From Saturnia japonica (Eukaryota > Arthropoda > Insecta > Lepidoptera > Saturniidae), in contig CM065316.1 in the NCBI GenBank assembly GCA_033032175.1, positions 1,706,115 to 1,770,114 on the forward strand: a stretch of DNA of 64,000 bases. Direction: 5' to 3'. Positions 43,153 to 54,275 of the stretch are shown piece after piece (position 1 is the first letter of the stretch; the number at the start of each line of letters is the position of its first letter). The position numbers were made by a program, and so were the translations under genes. The notes below the pieces were generated by a model. It saw only the letters and a program-made list of their open reading frames with translations. It was not told the DNA's origin and made no database searches.

Positions 43153-43497
43153 ACGAATGGGTGAGTTTTTGGCGGGATCTTGAAGTGATATGTTGTGGTT
43201 GTTATTTTTAATTCATTTACTTAGGTGTTTGACCCTATATTATATAATATTAGTGGCGTTGTGCGTGATATAGTTTAGTTTTTGTGCATAAGTGAAGTGG
43301 ATTATAAATATAAGCTGAAAGCATTCATTCTGAGGTCCCACAAAATCTTCCTAGAAAGTTCTAACATGGGAGCCACCATCTTGTTAGGATACTGAATCGT
43401 CATAACACATGACACTATAATTCACTCGATAATGGCAGTAATGATCTTCATTAAAGAGGACCGGTTGCCAAGTTAGGAAGAAGAAGAATGACGAATG
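43153..43497 (+). mobile_element. SINE-like family F, full copy 3
   Basis: 331 bp (43160-43490) starting GTGAGTTTTTGGCGGGATCT and ending AGTTAGGAAGAAGAAGAAT. It is flanked by ACGAATG at 43153-43159 and 43491-43497. Closely matches copy 2 throughout. Confidence 0.88.
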
Positions 43498-44331
43498 TGG
43501 AATGTGAATCTACAGATTTGAAATTAATTAAGCTACTGATTACATAAATTAATGTAAAATGAAATATTAAAAAATTGTAATGTGTCTATGTACCGTATAT
43601 TTTTTAAAATAATTATTTCGTGAATCCATATCCTAAGTATTTATTTTCATAATTTCGTAATTTAATAACACTTTTTTACTAAATAAAATACTACAAAGTT
43701 AAATAAACACCTATCTGTTTATATAAACTTAACTGAATAAAAATGAAAAGCAATAAGATTTAATATAAATAATAATCAAATTCGACCTGATCTAAATTTA
43801 AATCAATTTAATACTTTATCATTACAAAAATATTATAAATACACTACTTATAATTTTAACATTATAAAGAGAATAATTATAAGTATTATTTACAGTTGGA
43901 AAAATATAAATTTTTATTATATTTATAAAAAAGGTTTTAATTTTATTTTATTCCAACTGTTAAACTAGTATAACATCGAACAGCCATTTTTTTCTATAAC
44001 CTAAAATTTACACTAAACACGTAATAACTACGAAGTTCCATATTTTTGGCACATTTAATTAATTTTTATTTTAAAGGTTTTTAATTTAATTTATTTACAT
44101 AGAATGTAAAATATTAAATAAATTAATCAATGAAAAGTTGTGAATCTCAAGTCTGGAATAATAGGAGTTCTAAAAAAGCGGCTTACCGCTCTTTACTCTT
44201 AAGTAAATATGTGTTATAGTTTTATTTAATTATATAGTGATTTTATATTAATATTATAATAAATAAAAAAAGTACATAAACAATTCTATAAAAGAGTTTA
44301 TAGTTTTTGTTTTAATAGAATAATACATTAT
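43498..44331. other. No gene recognised; very AT-rich
   Basis: Long runs of A/T with no open frame or repeat that I can support. Confidence 0.5.
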
Positions 44332-44467
44332 CCCGCTACCTGAAGCGCAGCGGAGACCAATCATTAATCTAAGGTCGCTACATTATAGGCGCTGTGGGTA
44401 GCGGCATTATGATTTATTGTAGCGGCCTTAGATTGTTGATTGGCCTCCGCTGCGTTTCAGGTAGCGG
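44332..44467. mobile_element. Foldback/MITE-like inverted repeat
   Basis: Arms at about 44333-44382 and 44418-44467 are nearly complementary for about 50 bp. They begin CCGCTACCTGAAGCGCAGCG, with about five mismatches, around a spacer of about 35 bp. The RNA or single-strand form would make a strong hairpin. It is GC-rich inside very AT-rich DNA. No clear target duplication. Confidence 0.75.
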
Positions 44468-45135
44468 AATTATATATTAATAAACTCAATAGACATGCAG
44501 ATAGGAACATGTAAGTACTAAAAATAGTTAAATGACGGAATAAACAGTCGCATGGCTTCTACGCGCCAACTGGATCCTAACTTTTTTTTAATTATTTGTT
44601 CTCTGTATATTATAAATTAAAAATTGAGGTAAATACATTATAAATCGAACCTATTTTCATACCAAATGGTGTCTCTGTTGTATATTAATAATATTCAAGT
44701 GCTACATTCAAATGTACTAAACTAAAAAGCAGACGAACAATGTTTTTTTTAAATATTTTGTAAGTAGTTTTATTCTAAAGTTTTATAATATAATAATTTA
44801 ACAATTAATTATATATTTAAAAAGAAAATCTATTTCTTTTATAATTAAGTTGATCACTAAGACGTCTTTCCGTTACAAAATATACAAAAACTTTTTTAAC
44901 GACTACAACATGCCTGTATTCTTAATTTCGTTTAGTCGTATGAGTTTGACTAGTGTGATTTGAAATACTATTTAATTCAACACGATTTAATTTAAAATAT
45001 ATTTGAAATTATAAATCTTGCCTTTACATATATTATGTACAAAATAAACGCTAGCGACTTCATCTACATTACCTAATTCCATGTTTAAAACATAACCTAT
45101 AACCATCAGCTTATATAGATGGTTGTAGAATAAAG
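44468..45135. other. No gene recognised; very AT-rich
   Basis: No supported frame or repeat. Confidence 0.45.
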
Positions 45136-45415
45136 AGAGGCAGGACACAGAATTTCTTTGGTGATTTATCCTCTACTCGGGGCAGTCCTTGTAGAATCCA
45201 CCCTGCAGAAGATCGCAGCAAAATAACCCTGTTGTGTTCCTGCGGTGAGTAGAGTATCAAGAGCTCCCGAGAGGTTGGGGGCTTCGATTTCGGCAACGTG
45301 TTTATGATAGCTATGCGCGATTACAAGCATCCATAAGGCTACGGCAGCCGCTTACTTTCAGGTGGGCCGTATTCTTGTTTGCAACCTTAGATGTATAAAA
45401 TAAAACCTTTTTTAC
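45136..45415 (+). repeat. Dispersed repeat family O, longest copy
   Basis: Includes GTCCTTGTAGAATCCACCCT, AAATAACCCTGTTGTGTTCC, GGGCTTCGATTTCGGCAACG, TTACAAGCATCCATAAGGCT and GGCCGTATTCTTGTTTGC, ending in an A-rich tail. This is a full-looking 3' end of a common lepidopteran retroposon. Confidence 0.7.
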
Positions 45416-46228
45416 CAGCGGATGATTATAAAATTTCTACTTCTCAAAAGAATTTCAAATTTATTAGGTACTTATACCAACGCTTTGATAGCTTCGGTAC
45501 TAAATAAAAAGCACTTGAATTAAACATAATTAACAGCATGTTTATTGTAATTCTTTCTTATCTGAAAGAGCTGGATCACAAAGATCTACTGCTAAGAGAA
45601 AAAAGTTTCCACCCTGTTTTCTCTAATTATACTTCTTACATATATAATTTTTATAGTTTTTATTATTACCAACCCGATAAATAGATTTGTTTGTCAATCG
45701 ATTGAGCATTCAGGAATTAACGAAATGACTAGAAAATTCTTAATACTTTACAGAAGTGTATTAATGATACAAAAATATTTTTAATGTAATGGAATACCTA
45801 CATTATTTATCATAATGGAGTTTTACAATAATGATTTTATGAATATGCATTTTTCTAAGAAGTTTTGAATCGATAAAAATACCTCTATAGATTCATTATT
45901 TTTATGGATTGGTGATCAAACATATAAATCATAAATAAATAAGAAACACTTTTGAATGTTTCTTTATATTACTTAGTCTACGATACGGTTTTGCTTCTCG
46001 CGGTCGTATCAAACCAACATTTTCAGAAGCCTTTTCAAGTTATTTCACTCATCCTGGCTTTAGAAATAAATTTCATGATGTTTTACGTAATTCTTCTCAT
46101 TGATTTGTTTTTAAGATTTCCAAGAAAATGTACGCATAAAATGCCATTACTTCAAGTTTTGTGGTGATTCTTACTTAGTACCTAGTCGGTTGTATTTTAT
46201 GTTATATTTTGTTGTTTAGTTAGCGTCA
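45416..46228 (-). other. 3' flank of the host gene, candidate poly(A) signal
   Basis: No repeat recognised. On the minus strand AATAAA occurs at 45659-45664, about 565 bp after the stop codon, and might serve as poly(A) signal. This is only a candidate. Confidence 0.3.
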
Positions 46229-46701
46229 TCAATAAGAATTATTATTGGGACTATCATCTGAAGTGAATAGTGTAACTGTGTCATCTTTTCTATCAGTTAC
46301 TATATTCGAATTGATTTCATCTTTACGTAAAACATTATCATTGTTTAAATTATTATGTTTGTCGACGTCACTAAACCTATCAGTTACATCTAAATCACAA
46401 CTTTTTACAGAATTCTCTGACACCGATTCCCCTTTCTCAACGATTACATCGACGCTCGGTTTGAAAATTTCCAAATCTTTTCTTTCTTTTAAATCCGGTG
46501 GTCTGACCGTCGATAAGGTGTTGGAGAGAAATGACGTTTGAAGGTTATAGCCGGGCAGTAACTTCGGTTGCAAGGGCAGCATGAGGTCTAGGGAGCCAGT
46601 TGTCGCGGGCCTTGGTTGCAGGGGTGGGGCAGTTATCAGGGGCGGTTGCAGTGACGCTAGCGAGATCGCTCCCGATTGTGTGTTGATGATGGGGCTTTCG
46701 A
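46229..46701 (-). CDS. Unidentified host gene, terminal coding exon
   Basis: Terminal exon of 473 bp. On the minus strand it follows a pyrimidine-rich acceptor (TGTCTGATTCCTCTATTCCAG) and ends at TGA (46229-46231). It enters in phase 1: the G left by the previous exon plus TC gives Val, then ESPIINTQSGAISL. The protein is low-complexity: a Pro/Leu-rich part (LQPPLITAPPLQPRP, MLPLQPKLLPG), then an acidic Asn/Asp/Ser-rich tail ending FTSDDSPNNNSY. No catalytic domain is visible. The composition suggests the disordered C-terminus of a nuclear or regulatory protein, which is inference. The open frame continues into the intron upstream, but splicing to 47214-47315 explains both frames better. Confidence 0.72.
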
Positions 46702-47213
46702 CTGGAATAGAGGAATCAGACAATTAATGGTGAGGGCCCAATTCATAATTAATATTGGGTTATTAATAGATATTTTTTTAGATGCGAGAACTAAGAGAGT
46801 GCTTGAAAAAGGACATGGCTAGATGTTGGGATGTTAAGGTCACTTGCACGCAACTAAATTGCGGTCAGTATACACATTGTAATAAAACCCTTATAGTAAC
46901 ACAATCCGGCGCATTTAAGAATGTTTTTAGTCCTGACGTGTTTGTACGAGGGACCAAATGTTATTTAAACCGCAATAATAAATAAAAATCTTGTACACTT
47001 AGTGGTTCTATAACTTATCAACAGCCTGACTGATTAAGCTTATATTTATATGTTTGTCTGCCGATCCAGTTAATAATATATTATATATGTCTATTATCGT
47101 GAATTAAAATCCGGTATGTACTGAAATGAAAAATACTCATAGTAATTATTTTCAATAATTAATTGTTTTGTTATAACTAGAGTTATGTCCTTTAATGATT
47201 ATTTTTGATTTAC

Positions 47214-47315
47214 CGATTGGCGCTCTCGCTTGTAATGGTTGAACTGACGCTGGAGGCCGCAGGAGATTCGGAGGCCCTTGGAGAGCTAGACTGATCATGT
47301 TCATTCCGTTCACAC
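47214..47315 (-). CDS. Unidentified host gene, internal exon
   Basis: A 102-bp exon. The acceptor reads ATTTCAG and the donor CG|GTAAATC on the minus strand. It begins with two bases completing Gly and encodes VNGMNMISLALQGPPNLL, then a Pro-rich stretch ending QARAPI with one base left over. Phase 1 at both ends keeps the frame with its neighbours. There is no stop in the used frame. Not repeated elsewhere in the window. No family recognised. Confidence 0.72.
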
Positions 47316-47616
47316 CTGAAATTTATATATTAAAATTATATAGTTAATTAATTTGTCCTTTCACTAAAATACCAAAACAAATTATTAATTACCTACAAGT
47401 ATTTTTAATACAAGTAACCTAAATAAAATGAAGCTTTGTTAGCGTAGAAAATAAAAGCAAATAAACGAAACATTTTAACAGTTACCGTCATAATTTTCGA
47501 GGTTTAACCAGAAAATCACATTTAACGAATTCTATGAATGACATGTTTGTATTAAGAACGAAGTTATTCAAATTAGCGCCACCTATGTGTTTATTTAGTA
47601 ACAGGTTACTACTTAC

Positions 47617-47767
47617 CAAATTTATTACCGCCTGGGGGGATATCTTTCAGTACCACTTGGTGTTTCACAGCGTTAACGCGTCGGTTAGAGGCGCTAGCGT
47701 CGCGCTTTCTTCGCGGTTGCTCCACAGGAAGAACACGACGACGTTTTTTAGGAAGTTTTGACCTAGC
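47617..47767 (-). CDS. Unidentified host gene, basic exon
   Basis: A 151-bp exon with acceptor CTATCCACAG and a consensus donor TTTG|GTAAGT on the minus strand. Only one frame is open across it (the others meet TAG or TGA). It encodes 50 residues plus one base, very basic at the start (KLPKKRRRVLPVEQPRRKR, a likely nuclear localisation signal) and ending VVLKDIPPGGNKF. It enters in phase 0 and leaves in phase 1, matching the next exon. An in-frame TAA shortly upstream of the acceptor shows it is not an initial exon. Earlier exons were not found in the window; they may lie beyond 64 kb or be too short to see. Confidence 0.72.
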
Positions 47768-49130
47768 CTGTGGATAGATGGCGCTGTTAACAAATTAGGA
47801 TAATGTTGTATTTTAACAATAAAAATTAAAGTCAAGGGCGTTTTGAAGTGAGAGGTACAAAATACCACAATACAGAGCGTGGGGAGCCAACTACAAAACC
47901 TATTCAAATAAATTTGGACACCGTTTAAAAAAATATGAAAAATTTTGGTTATCGAAATTTTTTACTACCAGGTAACAAAAGCAATAAGTTTTGTACTATG
48001 ATGAACTTAATGATATTTTTTTGTAGATACAGCATTAATGCTCTTTACATGCCATCGTGAATGGTGGACAATTACTTCCGTTCATTTTCGACTTGATAGC
48101 GGCGTGAGCGAGAAGAAACTTTTATCCTTTTTTAACAACAGAGTTTCCACCTTCACTCTGTGATTTCCTATGTTTTTTCTTTCAACATGCTGATAACAAA
48201 TTTTGTAACGTTTTCAAATTGCTTTTGGCGAGAGTATAACGCGTCTATTTATAAACCGTCATTGTATGAACTCACTAATAAAAATGGTGTTTAATTAAAA
48301 CTTCATCCGGGCTGATCTACGAAACACGGTAACATAAACGGACAAAGAAGTTCGCAAAATGTTTTCTTTCCCGTAATATTGTCTCTGAGTCGCCCGTTAA
48401 CCATCTTCCTAAGGGTTCATAATATAATTAGGTTAGTGAAAAAATATTTTAGCATGTCTTATTAACGGTGATAACTATCGATGGAAGATGTTACTCAGTG
48501 GATATCGTTGTTTTTGGAATGTACTGTACTCGCATCATTCAGGTGTAGTTTTTTAAATTTATTTTATTAATATACATAAGACGTTTAAATTCGATAAAAC
48601 TGATAAAAAAGATATGATTAGTAAAGAACCCTCAAATTTTGTCATTAAATTTTTTAAAAGGATTTACCGCGTGACACTCGACGTGAGATCCAAATGTTCA
48701 AGCGACTGAGTTGTCGAAATGATCAAACGAAAATAACTAATGACCAATAATACTGTATCATATCCACAGAGATCTAATCCTATCCCATTAACATTGGTTT
48801 CAAGAAATTTATTTTATTAGTATTTTCATATTTCCAATAAATTGAGTGATATCGTAATGCATTAATTTCAAATCAATTTATCCAAGTCATGCATGTGTTC
48901 GATGATTGACATACGTAATCCAGGGACGGGCTGAAGTTGAAAATTGTGCGGAACAAAAACACAATTTGATATTATTCATAGCAACCTGTTGCCATAGTAT
49001 TTTTAATTTAAATGAGAAATGTTTGCCCTTAAAATCATTCAAGCCTTTAGTTTAGTCTTTTAATGGTATAAGTAATGGTATGTTTTTGTAATAAAACTGT
49101 CTAACTAAGTTATTAATAAAAATGGAACAA
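47768..49130. other. Probable intron or upstream DNA of the host gene; no feature recognised
   Basis: No repeat or further exon could be supported. Confidence 0.4.
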
Positions 49131-49370
49131 AAAACCCGACTGCAAACATATTTTTTCCATTTTTGCCTTTTATTTGCTTCCCAGATATTGAACTTAAATA
49201 TCATATAGCCTATGTCATTCCCACAATTAAGGCAAAACTAAAGACACCTCGTATGCTATAATCTATCAAACCGTTTAGGCTACAGAGCGTGACAAAGAAA
49301 TAGAGATATATATGTATTGTATGTACGTACGATTGAATAAAATAACCCTCTTTTCTCGTGGTCAGATAAA
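49130..49370 (-). mobile_element. MITE-like family J, copy 2
   Basis: Left end ACCCGACTGC at 49134-49143; the inside is the reverse complement of 31294-31532 (CACCTCGTATGCTATAATC, GGCTACAGAGCGTGACAAAG). The right terminal repeat is degraded. Confidence 0.65.
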
Positions 49371-50254
49371 GATAAAATGTTAAACAAGTTCAAGTAAAGA
49401 ATTGAAGGATGAATTGATTGTTAGTAATACACATCAAACAAGTTTTTGGGAAAAAGCACTTTGAATACTACTTAAGTGTAAAACTATAATTAGTTATTTA
49501 TTAGTTTAAGGCAATGAAATTAACGTAGATCGTGTTATATTACAAAGAGTATGTAAGCAATTTATCATATTTCACTATTATTATACGCATTATTTTATTT
49601 GACAGCAATGAGAATAATGTATTAACTGTAGGACGTATGAAATAACATGGCATTGGACTATTTCATAAATTGAAAGTAAAAACTCCCTAAGTTATATTTT
49701 GTTGTTGCTACTGAGTGAACGACATTATGAGAGAGATGGCGTTATGAACGAGCTTTGAGTATGAGTGGAAGAGATAATAGAAATGATTGGGTATGAGCTA
49801 GGAGGAGAAAGGACTCGGGGGTGTGAAATGAAGGTGTGTTTAAGTCTTAATATTTTATTTTATTGTGCATTACTGTTAAACCAATATAACAACTTTAAAG
49901 GAAATATAGTTCCCACACAATCCCATCTTAATATCTTTTACGTACCTATTCTTGGGTTTATTTGATCTAGTTTTACAGTAATGTATTAGGGGTCAACAGC
50001 ACAAAAATTCTTCTTAACTACATACCTGACGCTTCATCTATGGATTTCATTCAATTATAAACCAATCGCGAGTAACGTCGACTGGGTAAATGCCATCGAG
50101 TTAATCCATAAAGAGATATTACTTATAAGTGGCGTATTATCAATCATCCTTGGATTATTTATTAGTGGAAATAGAAAAGGCTTCATATTATGTTCTTCTC
50201 GACATTAGACAGTTATAGATAGGTACTCCTTTAGGTGGGTTATAAAAAGAAAAA
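49371..50254. other. No gene recognised
   Basis: No supported frame or repeat. Confidence 0.45.
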
Positions 50255-51265
50255 AAGAACAGGCTTAGTGCGAGTCGGACTCGCGCACCGAGGGACTTTC
50301 GTAATTGTACAGCCACAATCACCAAAATAATTATGTAACGTTACTGAAGAAAGCACCGAACAATTCTAATCTATACTAATATTACAAATCTGAAGAGTTT
50401 GTTTGTTTAGTTGAACACGCTAATCTGAGGAACTACTAGTCCGAATGGAAAAAAATGTTTTAGTGTTGGATATCCCTTTTATCGAGGAAGTCTATAGGCA
50501 TCACGCTACGCCCAATAGGAGCGGAGCATCAATGAAAAATGTTGCAAAAACGGGTAAAATTTATCTCTTTTCAGAGCTTCCACTGCGTGTGCTGCGCGAA
50601 TGGTTAAAGTTGCGCAGCAATCATGTGTGACGAAATTGTTTTTTTTTAAAGTCCTAAAAAAAGTTCGTGACAGCATATGGCTATCTTTTTTACCAACCAA
50701 TATAACCTTTTTTATGGTAATAAAATTTCGAATTCTACGAATCTTTATCGAAATTAATACATTACTCATCACAAGTATTTAATTTTGAACAAAATTGCCC
50801 TTTACAGTAATTGATTTCAATGAATATCTTAGGAGATATAACAGTTTTAAAATAACTCGGCCGTAAAATAATGATCAAGTATCGTGAACGCATTTTTATT
50901 ATGCAGAATAATGTGGGAGGCGAGTGGTACCTATAATACAGTGTCTACGACCGACTCTCTCTAACCTTTTCTCTCTCTTATATGACGCAGACGAAGTTGC
51001 GCGGTCAGCTAGTGAAAAGATAACTATATTGAAGGGCAAAATTGACATTACCGTTCGGAAACTGTTGTCCCCATCCATGGACAAATGCCACGGTCAGTTT
51101 ACCAACTGCAAATAAGTTTGTAATCGCAAAAATATCTTTTTATTTATACAAATTTACGTTTTTCGGATTTTTTCCTTTACTTGTGCTATAAAACATCTCT
51201 CATTACCAAATTTCATGATTCTAGGTCAACGGAAAATCAAAAAGAGATATGTTAGTAACTGAAAA
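50255..51265 (+). repeat. Dispersed repeat family M, split by Helitron G
   Basis: Left part has the hairpin GCGAGTCGGACTCGC and GAGGGACTTTCGTA. The right part from 51013 has CTTTACTTGTGCTATAAAAC and AAATTTCATGATTCTAGGTC. These are the two ends of a repeat common in insect genomes. The Helitron-like element at 50370-51012 sits between them. Confidence 0.6.
50370..51012 (+). mobile_element. Helitron-like family G, copy 3
   Basis: 643 bp, TCTATACTAATATTACAAAT ... GCGCGGTCAGCTAG, with A before (50369) and T after (51013). Inserted in repeat M. Closely matches the copy at 13771-14454. Confidence 0.82.
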
Positions 51266-51860
51266 CTCTTTAACTGCAACATCTTTTTAATCGTTTCAGT
51301 TACTAACATTTCTTTTTTGATATTTCTTCTTTTCCACTATTACTTTCAGATTTAACATTTTCAGATTCACCTCCAAAATTAATAACAAACGGTTTTTGTT
51401 GTAAAAAGACGAAATATACGTTTATCTATTCATGTGAAAGTAACAAAGAAAATTTGGATAAAGTAATTATTAAACATACAGTCAACGGATGACGGTACTT
51501 AGGCTTATGTGAACAACCCACTTTCACTTGAGCTTCCGAAACTTAATATCAGAAAATATAATGTAACTGGCAGAAAAATTCCGAACATAGTTCCTTATTT
51601 CACTCGCTGAAGAATCTTCGGTCCTATCTTTAGTAGAACACCCTGTGTAATATATAGCTTAGCCGATGTGAGAAGACGAGACAGCATTCAGGAAGTGTTT
51701 ATTGTAGCCGAATTATTAATTGAAGTCTTCACGATCCGATAGCTCGAGCGAGATAGCTACGCTTTCATATCTAAAGCGTGAATCCGTCCAAGCTAATCGT
51801 TTCTTGCTTATAAAGTGTGCTCGATCATAGAGCACATCTGTTGCTATTGCACCCAGCTAA
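51266..51860. other. No gene recognised; small hairpin near 51828
   Basis: GTGCTCGATCATAGAGCAC can form a 6-bp stem. Nothing else supported. Confidence 0.4.
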
Positions 51861-52252
51861 TAGGGTGCGGGTCGATAGTACGGATACTAAGTAATTAATA
51901 CGTATTTCATATTCACATCGACACTACTTCCACATATTAATATTAAAAAGTGTTGTTATTTAATACGATGTGTTGGTGAAAGTCCGGCCTTTATAGGGTC
52001 AATGGTATGGATACTAAGTCATTAGTACGTATTTCATATTCACATCGACACTACTTCCACATATTAATATTAAAAAGTGTTGTTATTTAATACGATGTGT
52101 TGGTGAAAGGCCGGCCTTTATAGGGTCAATGGTATGGATACTAAGTCATTAGTACGTATTCCATAGTCACATCGACACTACTTCGACATATTAATATTAA
52201 AGTGTTGTTTTATATATTATGACGTGTTTGGTTGTTCAGGCCGGCCTTTATA
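51861..52252 (+). repeat. 127-bp tandem repeat, about three units
   Basis: CGTATTTCATATTCACATCG recurs at 51901 and 52028, and a variant at 52155, giving a period of 127. Units 1 and 2 are nearly identical. Unit 3 is more diverged and lacks a few bases. Each unit ends near CCGGCCTTTATA. Confidence 0.9.
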
Positions 52253-52253
52253 A

Positions 52254-52463
52254 CACCTTATTAAAGATTTTACACCTGAAGCTTATTGGAACAAACATCT
52301 AGAGTATTTGACGCAGGTTTACATAATGCCGCCTTACCCAGTTTTAATCTCACAGACTCCTATCGACTTCCTTCTCGAAGTTGTTGCTAGAGAAAACCCG
52401 ACCAAGGTTAATTATACGTTTGGACTACTTCAACAATCGTACGATCTATTTAAACTAATATTA
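52254..52463 (+). pseudogene. Unrecognised coding fragment cut by a Helitron
   Basis: 70 codons without a stop; about 63 precede the Helitron at 52445. The text is protein-like: DFTPEAYWNKHLEYLTQVYI, PPYPVLISQTPIDFLLEVV and ARENPTKVNYTFGLLQQSYD. An upstream TAA lies at 52251. There is no splice or start evidence (the first ATG is internal). It could be a host exon remnant or part of a transposon protein; no family recognised. Confidence 0.4.
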
Positions 52464-53118
52464 TAACGCTGAAGACTTTGTTTGTTTGGTTGAACGCGCT
52501 ATTCTCAGGAACTACTGATTCCAATGGCAAAAATGTTTTAGTGATGAATAGCTCATTTATCGAGGAAGGCTAATGGGCTATATAAAAGCACGGTAGGACC
52601 AATAGGAGCGGAGCATTAATGAAAAATGTTGCAAAAATGGGGGAAATTTATTCCTTTTGAGAGCTCCCACTGCGTGCGCTGCGTGAATGGTTAAAGTTAC
52701 GCCACAATTGTGTGTGACGGAATTGTTTATCTTAAAAAGTTCTAAAAAAATCCACGATAGCATATGTCTATCTTTTAAGGTTTACTCAATATAACATTTT
52801 TTATGGTAATAAAAATGACACTAAAATAATGAATTATTGCGAAGGTGTTTTTATATGCATGGTATTAATCCTTATCGAAATAATTACTTTACTCATCATG
52901 AGTATTTTAATTTGAACAAAATTGCTCTTTACAGTAATTGGTTTAAATTAATACCTTAGGAGATATCACAGTTTTAAAATAACTCCGCAGCAAAATAATT
53001 ATCAAGAACCGCGAGCGCATTTTTATTATGCAGAATTATGTAGGAGGCTGGCAGCACCTATAAAACGTTGCCTACTACCCACCTCTCTAACCTTTTCTAA
53101 CCCTTTCTTTCTCTCTCT
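52445..53118 (+). mobile_element. Helitron-like family G, copy 4, 3'-truncated
   Basis: Starts TCTATTTAAACTAATATTAT after A and follows the G consensus to the (CT)-rich tract near 53100-53118. The terminal CAGCTAG is missing and LINE sequence follows. Confidence 0.7.
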
Positions 53119-53705
53119 CAGAATCCATCTCGACAAGAACAAAGTTTGAAAATTCTTATATTTGCCGTACTTTGAAGATGTGGAATCACCTCTCGGCTAT
53201 CGGTTCTTTCCTTTCTATCGGGTCCTACAAACGAGGATTAAAGAGGCATTTCTGCAGGCCAGCATCAAGGTCACAACTATAGATAGAATTTATCTCCAAC
53301 GGTTGCCGTCGTTTCCGGACTGTATCCTACTTTAAACTGTTTACTATGCAGTAATTTTGCTTAAAAGGATAAACTAAAATGTTCCATCCAATATGTCGGT
53401 GCCGCATCTGCAAAATCCTCTATGTTACAATCTTTAATTTACTGCATTTACAGCATTTTGAACTGACAATTATAATCGTCTTTTTTCTGCCGTAGGTTCT
53501 GGCTGCGGAACCGTCTCCTGGGCAAGATGTCCCTTCCTTCCTACAACATGCGAGTCCTTCAAACATAACAGACAACATTATAGCGGGCCCGCAAGACAGT
53601 GACGGCTGCCCATAGATTTTAGATCCCACGGTAGTGACCGTTGTTATTAGATTACACTGTGATCACCATCAGGTGCAGTGTAGTCACTGTGCCGTGATAC
53701 GATAA
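53119..53705 (+). pseudogene. LINE 3' end remnants (RT C-terminus and UTR)
   Basis: 53120-53275 encodes STRTKFENSYICRTLKMWNH and LSIGSYKRGLKRHF, the end of a CR1/Jockey-type RT. 53470-53700 holds a further RT-tail-like segment and the 3' UTR motif GTAGTGACCGTTGTTATTAG and GATCACCATCAGGTGCAGTG shared with 9250 and 62440. Several stops. Confidence 0.6.
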
Positions 53706-53940
53706 AAGAAACCTTAATAACAGTAAAAAAATCGGTAAAATTTTACAATATGGGGAATATTGAACAAAGAACATAATGAGCGTATAATAATATGAAAGGG
53801 CTGAATTCACCCCTTATCTTCTTTTCCACTCAACGTCGAAGGTAGCGCAGTATCGTAAACATACGATATATTAGTACGTCGAGCTGAACATTATTATAAT
53901 ACGTACGATCCTTAGTAGATAGCAACAACGTTCGTTAGAA

Positions 53941-54275
53941 TCATTATATTAATACGTGAAGCAAAATCTTTATACTCCTTTTTAAGCGTATTGCGTGCAC
54001 GGAAGATTGTGAGGTTTGGCTTGGTTAAAGTTTATATGGAGACGGAGTGCAGATAGCTAAAATTTACCTTAATATCTGATACTAATATATTAAATAAAAT
54101 AAATTAATAGTGCGAATCCTAAACTGTCCAGTGCCATTGAACTTAGACCCCCCAAATTATTGACATTGTCAATCAACGAAAAGTGATAGCAAGTGATATA
54201 ATATTCATTGTTTAGGGTCATCCTGCAAATTTCAAACAGTCGCTGGTCGAATTTAGATTATTATACGACCGCTAG
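53941..54275 (+). mobile_element. Helitron-like family E, copy with intact ends
   Basis: 335 bp: TCATTATATTAATACGTGAA after A, ending CGACCGCTAG before T. The hairpin before the end is partly lost. Shares CGTATTGCGTGCACGGAAGA with other E copies. Confidence 0.75.

Noticed and set aside
46245..46541. Plus-strand frame opposite the host terminal exon
   Set aside because: Antisense shadow; the minus strand has splice sites and matching phases.
46782..46985. Open frame of 67 codons in the intron, plus strand
   Set aside because: No motif or splice signals, and it lies on the opposite strand within the host gene intron.
47665..47907. Minus-strand open frame overlapping the basic exon
   Set aside because: It is in a different frame from the spliced product and runs through the acceptor; phase matching favours the 47617-47767 exon frame.
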